Positions 46,863 through 54,595 of a DNA stretch of 64,000 bases are shown in pieces (positions within the stretch are counted from its first letter, which is position 1; every line of letters starts with the position of its first letter). Location: NCBI RefSeq assembly GCF_029395435.1, contig NZ_CP113915.1, forward strand, positions 1,612,001-1,676,000, written 5' to 3'. The notes beneath the pieces were generated by a model. That model was given only the letters and a program-made list of their open reading frames with translations, did not search any database and had not been told where the DNA came from. The DNA comes from Bifidobacterium sp. ESL0790. GTDB lineage: Bacteria; Actinomycetota; Actinomycetes; Actinomycetales; Bifidobacteriaceae. The translations under genes were made by a program, and so were the position numbers.

Positions 46863-48789
46863 TCTGGTTGCCTCCCATCTCGTCGATCAGCTGGTCGAGC
46901 TGGCCGCCCGTGCCGATGAGACCCTGGGGCGTGCCGGCTTCCACCACGCGGCCCTTGTCGAGCACGACCACCTGGTCGACGTTCTCGAGCCAGTGCAGGC
47001 GGTGCGTGGCGAAGACCACCAGGTGGTTCTCCATCACCGGCAGCAGCGTCTTCTTGAGGTCGTATTCGGTCTCGATGTCGAGGTGGGCGGTGGGCTCGTC
47101 GAAGAGCAGGATCTCGCGGGACTTGTCGATGAGCACGCGGGCCAGGGCCACACGCTGGGCCTGCCCGCCGCTGATGCCGCGGTTGCCTTCGCCGATCAGC
47201 GTGTCGAGCCCATCGGCGAGCTGGGCGAGCCAGTCGTCCAGACCCGCCTCGTGGGCGGCCGCGCGCACCTGCTCGTCGCTCGCGTCGCTCACGTAGAAGC
47301 GGATGTTGTCGGCGATGGAGCCACTGAAGATGTATGGGGTCTGCGGAATGTAGCTGATGTGGCGCTGCCAGGCGGCCACGTTGAAGTTCTTGAGCTCGTG
47401 CCCGTCGAGCTCGATGCTGCCGGCGTGCGGGGCGTTGAAGCCCGCCAGCAGGTTGATGAGGGTGGATTTGCCGGCTCCGGACTTGCCGATGACGGCGATC
47501 TTGCCATAGCCCTTGAAGGTCATCGTAAGGTCGTGCAGGGCGTCGGGGCCAAGGGCCTGGGCTTCGGACGTCTTGCTGACAGCGACGCCTTTGGAAGCGT
47601 CTTTCTTGCCCTTGCCTTTACGCCTACGCTTACTTTTGCCTTTGTTCTTGTCATTGGCGTCGCCATCGTCACCATCGCGCTGCTGCTCGACGGCGTTCAT
47701 CGCCACATTGTGGCCACCAGCCACCGCGGCCTCGCTGTCGCCGTTCGCCTTGCTCCCCGCGGGATAGGCGAAGTCGACATGCTCGAGCTTGAGCTCGCTG
47801 TCCTTGGTCCAGCCGTCCCACTGGGTCTCGTCGTCCTGCGGCGTCTCGGGGCTGTTGATGAAGCCCATGATGTCGTGCAGGGCGTTCTTGCCGTCGAGCG
47901 TGGCGTGGTAGTTGTCGCCGAACTGACGGACGGGCAGGAAGTAATCGGGGGCCATGATCAGCGCGAACATGGCCGGGAAAAGCGGCATGGTGCCGTTGAC
48001 CAAACGCAGGCCGAGGAAGACGGCCATGATGGCGATGCCGAGCGTGGTGAACCAGTCCAGCGCGAAGGTGGAGGTCATGGCCACCTTGAGCACGTCGATG
48101 GTGCGCTTGCGGAAACGCTCGCTCACGCTGTAGATCTCGCCCTCGTATTCCTTGTCGACGCCGAGCATCTTCAGGGTGGGCAGGCCGAGGATGCTGTCGA
48201 CGAACTTGGTGTTGAGGATCTTGAATTGGTCGTATTGCTTGTTCGACCTGTCGCGCGCCGCGAGGCCGAGGATGACCATGAAGAAGATGATGAGCGGGTA
48301 CATCAAGAGCAGGATGAGCCCGCTGACCCAATCCTGCGTCCACACCGCCACGAGGATGACCAGCGAGATGATCATCATGTCGGTCATCTTGGGCAAGAGA
48401 ATCTCGATATAGGTCTTGACCTGGTCGAGCCCGTCGATGAGCATCGTCACCGTCGAACCGGTGCCACGCGAGGCGAGGGCCGAGGGGCCGAGGCGGAAGA
48501 TCTTGCTCTGCAGCTTCGGGCGGATCTCGCCCGCTACCTTCTCGCCGAAACGGGTGGAGATGGACTGCTTGGCCACGTCGCACAGGTGCCGCAGCAGGTA
48601 GAAGCACAGGAATTCGATGACCGGGCTCACCAGCGCGGAGGCCGCCTGCTGCTGCCAGATGGCCACCAGCCCTCTCGCCAGGCCATGCGCCTGCCCCGCG
48701 ATGAACAGCGCCTGCAGCAGCGAAAGCAGGGCCAGGAGCCCCATCCGCGCCCGGACGCCTGAGAACTCGAATAAGCTTTTGTCAATCAC
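46849..48789 (-). CDS. cydD: ABC transporter CydD, cytochrome bd assembly
   Basis: A 646-aa partner of CydC. The start GTG at 48789 gives VIDKSLFEF, the usual CydD N-terminus; an ATG 12 codons upstream has no ribosome-binding site. Six helices fill residues ~15-310. The ATPase has Walker A GKSGAGKST near 440, signature ISGGQAQRVALAR and Walker B ILLFDEPTAHLD. Between the A-loop region (FAYPAGSK) and Walker A lies an insertion of about 70 residues that is Lys/Arg/Asp-rich (NKGKSKRRRKGKGKKD), not usual in this family. It is encoded 165 bases after cydB, with a terminator-like hairpin in between. Confidence 0.92.
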   Translation of the reverse strand: MIDKSLFEFSGVRARMGLLALLSLLQALFIAGQAHGLARGLVAIWQQQAASALVSPVIEFLCFYLLRHLCDVAKQSISTRFGEKVAGEIRPKLQSKIFRLGPSALASRGTGSTVTMLIDGLDQVKTYIEILLPKMTDMMIISLVILVAVWTQDWVSGLILLLMYPLIIFFMVILGLAARDRSNKQYDQFKILNTKFVDSILGLPTLKMLGVDKEYEGEIYSVSERFRKRTIDVLKVAMTSTFALDWFTTLGIAIMAVFLGLRLVNGTMPLFPAMFALIMAPDYFLPVRQFGDNYHATLDGKNALHDIMGFINSPETPQDDETQWDGWTKDSELKLEHVDFAYPAGSKANGDSEAAVAGGHNVAMNAVEQQRDGDDGDANDKNKGKSKRRRKGKGKKDASKGVAVSKTSEAQALGPDALHDLTMTFKGYGKIAVIGKSGAGKSTLINLLAGFNAPHAGSIELDGHELKNFNVAAWQRHISYIPQTPYIFSGSIADNIRFYVSDASDEQVRAAAHEAGLDDWLAQLADGLDTLIGEGNRGISGGQAQRVALARVLIDKSREILLFDEPTAHLDIETEYDLKKTLLPVMENHLVVFATHRLHWLENVDQVVVLDKGRVVEAGTPQGLIGTGGQLDQLIDEMGGNQIDQY

Positions 48790-48830
48790 CTGCGCACATC
48801 CCAACCCAAGATGGATACGAAACACAAAGA

Positions 48831-48900
48831 AAGCCCGATGCTCCCCGTCATGCCGGTGGATATTATCTCACATCCACCGGCATGACGCCAAAACATCGGG
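48831..48900 (-). terminator. Strong hairpin between cydB and cydD
   Basis: Perfect 15-bp arms GTCATGCCGGTGGAT (48847-48861) and complement (48872-48886) sit inside a second stem pairing GCCCGATG with CATCGGGC. On the minus strand the outer stem is followed by TTTCTTTGTGTTT. It probably terminates ndh-cydAB transcription or attenuates read-through into cydDC. Confidence 0.75.
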
Positions 48901-48953
48901 CGGGGTTCAGTGTTCGCCCTGAAGCTCACGCCGAATCATAAAACCAGGATTCA

Positions 48954-50024
48954 TCATCCGGCGACGACGGCCTTGATCGAAGCCGGCTGCGAGTCGGTGA
49001 TCAGGCGCTTGCGCTGGATGAAGTAGCTCCAGGAGAAGTAGATCAGCACGATCGGCAGCAGGCAGCACAGCACGATCGTCATGACCTGCAACGTGTACTG
49101 CGAGGCCGAGGCCGTGGCGATGGACAGGCTCATCGACGGGTTCTTCGCCGGAATGACATTCGGGAAGAGACCGTTGAAGATGAAGGCGATGATGCCGGCC
49201 AGCGTGACGCCCGAGGCGATGAACGCCCAGCCGCCATGCTTCTTCATGTCGGCCACGTGCCCGCAGACGGTCGCCAGCAGGATCACGATGGTGATCAGCA
49301 GGGTCGACCAGGTGCGACGCTGGTAGAAATCGGTGAAGAAGAAGGCGAGAATCACGAAGACGACCAGCGCCGGGTAGGCGATCCAGTAGGTCTTCTCGGT
49401 GGTGTTGAGCAAGCGGCGGGACTCCGTCTCGTTGAGCTTGAGGCTCAGGAAATGGACTCCATGCTGGAAGCTGAAGAACACCACGGCGACGCCGCCGACC
49501 ACGGAAAGCAGGTTGACGTAGTCGAAGAAGCCACCGAAGATGTCGCCCTTCGTGTTCATCGGGACGCCCTGGATGAGGCTGGTGAGCATCATGCCCAGGA
49601 AGAACGGCGGCAACACGCTGCCGATGAAGTTGGCCCACTGCCACACGTTGCGCTCACGGTCGCTGACCGCATGGCTGGCGAACTCAAAGGAGACACCACG
49701 GAGGATGAGGCCGACGAGCACCAGGAAGAGCAGCAGGTAGTAGCCCGAGAAGAGGCTCGCGTACCACAGCGGGAACGCCGCGAACATCGCGCCGCCACCG
49801 GTGATGAGCCAGACCTCGTTGCCGTCCCAGTGCGGGCCGATGGCGCGCATGTAGAGCGCGCGCTCGTCGCCGTTGCGGGCCAGCACACGGGTGGCCATGC
49901 CGACACCGAAATCGATGCCGTCAAGGAAGAGGAAGATGGCGAACACCAGCGCGATCACGAAGAACCACAGCAGCTGAAGGAAATTGTTGCCATCAATCAA
50001 TGGTTTGGCGAGGAACTCACTCAT
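48954..50024 (-). CDS. cydB: Cytochrome bd ubiquinol/menaquinol oxidase subunit II
   Basis: A 356-aa subunit with about eight to nine helices. Family motifs are FLDGIDFGVGMATR near residue 33, IGPHWDGNEVWLITGGGAMFAAFP and FNGLFPNVIPA. CydB partners CydA in the heme-containing oxidase that reduces oxygen to water and builds proton-motive force without pumping. The start overlaps the cydA stop (ATGA), giving co-translation. Confidence 0.95.
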   Translation of the reverse strand: MSEFLAKPLIDGNNFLQLLWFFVIALVFAIFLFLDGIDFGVGMATRVLARNGDERALYMRAIGPHWDGNEVWLITGGGAMFAAFPLWYASLFSGYYLLLFLVLVGLILRGVSFEFASHAVSDRERNVWQWANFIGSVLPPFFLGMMLTSLIQGVPMNTKGDIFGGFFDYVNLLSVVGGVAVVFFSFQHGVHFLSLKLNETESRRLLNTTEKTYWIAYPALVVFVILAFFFTDFYQRRTWSTLLITIVILLATVCGHVADMKKHGGWAFIASGVTLAGIIAFIFNGLFPNVIPAKNPSMSLSIATASASQYTLQVMTIVLCCLLPIVLIYFSWSYFIQRKRLITDSQPASIKAVVAG

Positions 50025-51493
50025 GCCAGCGCCACCTTTCTTGCGGATCCCTTGACCGGTGCGTGGGCGGGAGAGGTCTTGGCCTCAGCCTTCACCTCCG
50101 CGTCGGACGCGGGTTCAGGGCCCTGGTGCAGCACACGGCGGGAGTAGAAGATCATCACGCCGCCCATGAGGCAGAAGAGCAGGAAGTAAACGATATTGGT
50201 CGTCAGCAAACCGGCGACGGTCGAGGTCGGCGAGACCGCGTCCTGGATGGTCTGCAGGCCGTAGACGATCCACGGGTAACGGCCGAGCTCGGTGATGAGC
50301 CAGCCACCGGTGGTGCCGACGAACGGCAGATAGGTGCAGACGCCGAGGATCCAGAGCTTCCAGCGGCTGTCCGCCAGGGTGTTCTTGGACTTGCGGGTGA
50401 ACCACAGCACGCAGATCGAGAGGATCAGGATGGCGAAGCCGACGGCCGCCATGAAGCGGAAGCTCCAGAAGAGCACGTTGGCCGGCACGTAGTAGTTGGA
50501 GATCTCCGGATGGGCGATGCCGTTCTGGATGATCTTGCCACCCTCACCCTTGAACTGCTCGTTCAGGGTGTTCATGCCTTGGATGGTGCCGCCATAGAGC
50601 TTGTGGAAGGCGAGCAGCGAAAGCATGCCCGGGATCTCGAGACCGCTGGAGGTGTGGTTCGTCTCGTTCATGAATCCGACGACCATCCAGGGCGCCGGGC
50701 TCTTGAGGTCATCGTAGATGCCCTCGGTGGCGGCGAACTTCATCGGCTGGTCCTTGATGACCTCGAGGGTCTGCAGGTCGCCGGTGATGATCACCAGAAT
50801 GGAGGAGACGAGGGCGATGATGGCCGCCACACGGATGGAGCGGGTGAAGAAGGCGCGGTCGCCGTTCTTGCGCATCATGCCGAAGGCGCTCATGCCCACG
50901 ATCACGAAGGCACCGGTCATCAGCGCGCCGGTGGCCACGTGCGGGAACTGACGCCACAGCTGCGGATTGCTCACCACAGCCGCGAAGCTCGTCATCTCGG
51001 CATGGCCGGTCTTCTTATTGATGCCGTAGCCGACAGGGTTCTGCATGAAGCTGTTGGCCGCGAGGATCCAAATGGCGGAGCAGGTGGAACCGAGCCAGGT
51101 CAGCCAGATGAAGATGACGTGCACGCCCGGCTTGAACCGCTTCCAAGTGAACATCCAGACGCCGATGAACGTGGACTCCATGAAGAAGGCCAACAGCGCC
51201 TCGATGGCGAGTGGCGCGCCGAAGATATCACCCATGAAGCGGGAGTAGTTCGACCAGTTCATGCCGAACTGGAACTCCTGGATGATTCCGGTGACCACAC
51301 CGACGGCGAAGCTCAGGAGGAATACCTTCCCCCAGAACTGGGCCATACGACGGTAAACTTCTTTTCTCTTCGCTACGTATAACGTTTCCATAACGGCCAC
51401 GGAAAATGCCAGGCCGATGGACAACGGAACGAAGAAGAAGTGGAAGACCGTCGTCATCGCGAACTGAAAACGCGACAACCCCAAGATAGTCAT
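50021..51493 (-). CDS. cydA: Cytochrome bd quinol oxidase subunit I
   Basis: A 490-aa heme-carrying subunit. The conserved N-terminus LSRFQFAMTTVFHFFFVPLSIGLA holds the heme ligand His. EFQFGMNWSNYSRFMGDIFGAPLAIEAL and GWLITELGRYPW (the Q-loop/heme b595-d region) are intact. The Q-loop is of the short type. About nine helices are predicted. AAAGGA lies five bases before ATG 51493. It lies 42 bases downstream of ndh (52717), which suggests an ndh-cydA-cydB operon. Heme synthesis genes are not in this window, so heme may come from elsewhere in the genome or the environment. Confidence 0.95.
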   Translation of the reverse strand: MTILGLSRFQFAMTTVFHFFFVPLSIGLAFSVAVMETLYVAKRKEVYRRMAQFWGKVFLLSFAVGVVTGIIQEFQFGMNWSNYSRFMGDIFGAPLAIEALLAFFMESTFIGVWMFTWKRFKPGVHVIFIWLTWLGSTCSAIWILAANSFMQNPVGYGINKKTGHAEMTSFAAVVSNPQLWRQFPHVATGALMTGAFVIVGMSAFGMMRKNGDRAFFTRSIRVAAIIALVSSILVIITGDLQTLEVIKDQPMKFAATEGIYDDLKSPAPWMVVGFMNETNHTSSGLEIPGMLSLLAFHKLYGGTIQGMNTLNEQFKGEGGKIIQNGIAHPEISNYYVPANVLFWSFRFMAAVGFAILILSICVLWFTRKSKNTLADSRWKLWILGVCTYLPFVGTTGGWLITELGRYPWIVYGLQTIQDAVSPTSTVAGLLTTNIVYFLLFCLMGGVMIFYSRRVLHQGPEPASDAEVKAEAKTSPAHAPVKGSARKVALA

Positions 51494-51535
51494 ACTTTTC
51501 CTTTCTTCCCTATCCTAACTATGCGTTTAGTAGGA

Positions 51536-52717
51536 TTAGTTGCTTTCAAGCATAGTACGAATATTGGCCAATTCCAGCACGGAACGGTCATTCACGATCT
51601 TCTTGACGATGGAGACCTTGGAACCTTTGAGCTTCCAATGACCCATCATGTCAATCGACGCAATCCCGGCGTGGGGGCCGAGAGAGCAAACGGTTCCCAT
51701 AGGCTTGAAAACGAACTTGCTCGTCTGGCCGCCTTTGAGTAGGGCGATGAGGTTCGCGGCGGCCGTGTCGGCCAGGGCGATGGAGATCTGGGCGGTGGTG
51801 GGATACAGGCGGCCGTTGCTCGGGTTCGGCACCGCGGAGACGTCGCCGATCAGGAACTGGTCGGGGTGGCCGGTGATGCGCAGATCGTCCTCGACGACCA
51901 CGCGATTACGCTTCTGGTCATAATCGGAGTCGGCGATCACGTGGCTGCCGCGCACGCCGGTGGTCCAGATGATGGTGTTGGCCGGGAACTCGACGTCGTT
52001 GCTGACCACGGCGTTGGGCTTCACCTCGGTGATCGGGGTGGCGACGTGGAAGTTGACGCCCTTGCTCTCGAGGTACTTCACGCCCCAGTCCGCCAGGTTC
52101 GGCTCGAACATCGGCAGGATCTTCGGCGAGGCCTCGATGCAGTCGATCTTGACCTTATCAAGCGGGAAGCCATATTCCTTGGCCATCTTGGGCATGCGGT
52201 AGACGAGCTCGCCCAGATATTCGATGGAGGTGAAGCCGGCGCCGCACACCACGACGCGCAGGTCGTTGGGGTCCTGGCTGGTCTTGTAGCGGCGCAGCGT
52301 GTCCTCGAGGTGCTTGCGCGCGGCCAGGGCGGTGTCGATGTCGACCAGCGGCCAGCCGTTCTCCTCGGCGCCCTTGATGCCGAAGGTCTCGGACTCGAAG
52401 CCCAAGGCGTTCACCAGGTAGTCATAGGAGATGGGCTCGCCGTTCTTGAGCTCGACCTTCTTGGCGTCCTGGTCGACGCGGGTCACCTCGTCGATGACGA
52501 CCTCGACGTTCTTCCTGCCGGCCAGCAGCGGACGGATGTCGAAGGTGATGTCCGCGGCCTCCTTGGTGCCGGCGGCCACCTGGTGCAGCTGCGTGGCCTC
52601 ATAGTGGTACGGGTTCTTGTTGACCAGCACGATCTGCGCGTCGGCGTGGCCCTGCACCAGCTTCTTGACGACCCTCATACCGGCGTAGCCAGCACCCAGT
52701 ACGACAATTTTCTTCAT
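51536..52717 (-). CDS. ndh: Type II NADH:quinone oxidoreductase (NDH-2), copy 1
   Basis: A 393-aa non-pumping flavoprotein that passes electrons from NADH to membrane quinone. The N-terminal FAD Rossmann motif is VVLGAGYAGMRV; the second dinucleotide-binding site is VVCGAGFTSIEYLGEL near residue 165. LIGDVSAVPN is the FAD-contacting motif near the C-terminus. No long C-terminal membrane helix; association with the membrane would be peripheral. It is immediately upstream of cydA in the same direction, feeding the bd oxidase. A close paralogue lies upstream at 53173-54345. Confidence 0.9.
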   Translation of the reverse strand: MKKIVVLGAGYAGMRVVKKLVQGHADAQIVLVNKNPYHYEATQLHQVAAGTKEAADITFDIRPLLAGRKNVEVVIDEVTRVDQDAKKVELKNGEPISYDYLVNALGFESETFGIKGAEENGWPLVDIDTALAARKHLEDTLRRYKTSQDPNDLRVVVCGAGFTSIEYLGELVYRMPKMAKEYGFPLDKVKIDCIEASPKILPMFEPNLADWGVKYLESKGVNFHVATPITEVKPNAVVSNDVEFPANTIIWTTGVRGSHVIADSDYDQKRNRVVVEDDLRITGHPDQFLIGDVSAVPNPSNGRLYPTTAQISIALADTAAANLIALLKGGQTSKFVFKPMGTVCSLGPHAGIASIDMMGHWKLKGSKVSIVKKIVNDRSVLELANIRTMLESN

Positions 52718-53061
52718 AAGGAAATACCCTTCTTTTACTCATGGTTTATCGCTTTGAAAGCCTCTTGATGATCCCTTGAAAGGCTTCTGCGTTATCAAAA
52801 TACATCCATTAGGATATCTTCAACGCCAAACAAAAAACGTTTTAAGTACAGCGAAATCCCTTCTGTGACGCAATTTTTCCGCAACTATTGGCTATCTCAC
52901 ATTTTCGATTGCCGCAGCCCCCACAACTGGACCACAAAAATCATTTCATGTCATGACGCGAGGGTTTCCGGCGAGTCAGCCAGGCACCCAGGCGGCAAAG
53001 GGAAAGCGAAAAGTTCACTACCAATAAAATACATCATAGTGTCAATGTGATACGAACAAGA
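52718..53061. other. Control region upstream of the ndh-cydAB operon
   Basis: AT-rich 345 bases. An inverted repeat AAGCCT...AGGCTT spans about 52758-52788 near the start of ndh and could be an operator. No small gene with a ribosome-binding site was seen. No clear TTGTGA-N6-TCACAA Rex site was found by eye. Confidence 0.45.
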
Positions 53062-53101
53062 AAGGCGCGGCGTGGGAATCGACCCTCGCCGCGCCTTTCG
53101 C
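53062..53101 (-). terminator. Terminator after NDH-2 copy 2
   Basis: GAAAGGCGCGGCG pairs with CGCCGCGCCTTTC around a 14-base loop, with CTTG after it on the minus strand. It separates the two ndh genes into distinct transcripts. Confidence 0.75.
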
Positions 53102-53172
53102 CCCATCGCAAGATGGAAGGCAACCTCAATCTTTCGTGGGCGGGCCCATGACCGGCCCACCCGCGAAGTCTG

Positions 53173-54345
53173 TTACTTCTTCATGATGCCGGGCACATCC
53201 GTCAGCTCGGTGACGGAGCGGTCGGCGACGGCCTTCTTGGCCACCGACGCCTTCGCGCCCTTGAGCTTCCAGTGGCCGCCCATGTCGACCTCGGCGATGC
53301 CTGTCTTGGGCCCGAGCGAGCACAGGGTGCCCAGGGACTTGTAGACGAACTTCTTCGGCTCCTTGCCCTGGATGCGCGCCACGATGTTGTCGGCGGCGGT
53401 GTCGGCCTGGGCGATGGAGATCTGCGCGGTCGTCGGGTAGAGGCGGCCGTTGTCGGGGTTCGGCACGGCGGAGACGTCGCCGACGAGGAACTCCTCGGGA
53501 TGGCCCTTGACCGAAAGATCGTCCTCGACGACCACGCGGTTGCGCTTCTGGTCGTAGCCGGAGTCGGCGATTACGTGGCTGCCGTGCACGCCGGTGGTCC
53601 AGATGATCGTGTTGGCCGGGAAGGCGGTGTCGTTGCTCATCACGGCGTTCGGCTTGACCTCGGTGATCGGGGTGGCCGGATGGAAGGTGACGCCGTGGTC
53701 CTCGAGGTATTTGACGCCCCAGGCGGCCAGCTTCGGGTCGAACATCGGCAGGATCTTCGGGGTGGCCTCGATGCAGTCGATCTTGACCTTGTCGAGCGGG
53801 AAGTCATATTCCTTGGCGAGGTCGGGCAGGCGATACACGAGCTCTCCCAGGTACTCGATGGAGGTGAAGCCCGCGCCGCAGACCACGATGTGCAGGTCGT
53901 TCTCGTCGTGGCTGGTCTTGTAGTTCTTCAGGGTGTCTTCGAGGTGCTTGCGCGCCGCGACGGCGGTGTCGATGTCGATGAGCGGCCAGCCGTTCTCGTC
54001 GGCGCCCTTGATGCCGAAGGTCTCCGACTCGAAGCCCAGCGCGTTGACCAAGTAGTCATAGGAGATCGGGTCGCCGTTCTTCAACTCGACCTTCTTGGCG
54101 TCCTGGTCGACCTTGACGACCTCGTCGATGACGACGTCGACCTTGTCGTCGACGGCCTTGCGCACGTCGAAGGTGATCTCGTCGGGTTCCTTGGTGCCGG
54201 CCGCGACCTCATGCAGCTCGGTGGACTGATAGTGATACGGATTCTTGTTCACCAGGATGATCTTCGCGTCCACATTGGCCTTGACCAGCTGCTTGGCCGT
54301 ACGCAAACCGCCGTAACCCGCGCCCAGAATAGCAATCGTTGTCAT
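53173..54345 (-). CDS. Type II NADH:quinone oxidoreductase (NDH-2), copy 2
   Basis: A 390-aa paralogue of the ndh gene at 51536, sharing long identical runs such as SYDYLVNALGFESETFGIKG. FAD motif ILGAGYGGLRT, second Rossmann motif VVCGAGFTSIEYLGEL and LVGDVSAVPN are intact. The start at 54345 is preceded by GGAGGGGG; an upstream in-frame ATG at 54360 overlaps that site. It has its own terminator and probably its own promoter in the AT-rich 250 bases upstream (54346-54595). Having two isozymes may allow different expression under oxic and microoxic conditions; this is inference. Confidence 0.9.
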   Translation of the reverse strand: MTTIAILGAGYGGLRTAKQLVKANVDAKIILVNKNPYHYQSTELHEVAAGTKEPDEITFDVRKAVDDKVDVVIDEVVKVDQDAKKVELKNGDPISYDYLVNALGFESETFGIKGADENGWPLIDIDTAVAARKHLEDTLKNYKTSHDENDLHIVVCGAGFTSIEYLGELVYRLPDLAKEYDFPLDKVKIDCIEATPKILPMFDPKLAAWGVKYLEDHGVTFHPATPITEVKPNAVMSNDTAFPANTIIWTTGVHGSHVIADSGYDQKRNRVVVEDDLSVKGHPEEFLVGDVSAVPNPDNGRLYPTTAQISIAQADTAADNIVARIQGKEPKKFVYKSLGTLCSLGPKTGIAEVDMGGHWKLKGAKASVAKKAVADRSVTELTDVPGIMKK

Positions 54346-54595
54346 CGCAACCCCCTCCATTGGGAATTAAGGTGAGGGAAATGCATTGACATCATCGTGC
54401 TAATGCATATCCTTCATTGATAAGTAACACCTTTAGAATATTCGCAAAACGTGCGAAATAATGGCAGAATTGCAGAATCAGACACTTTTATGCACAAAAC
54501 GACTATCGAATATGAACTAATTCACATTTATCTGGCACTCGGCGTTATCGAAACCTTTTTAGAAGGAAGCGATGACGCCGAAGATAAGACTCACG

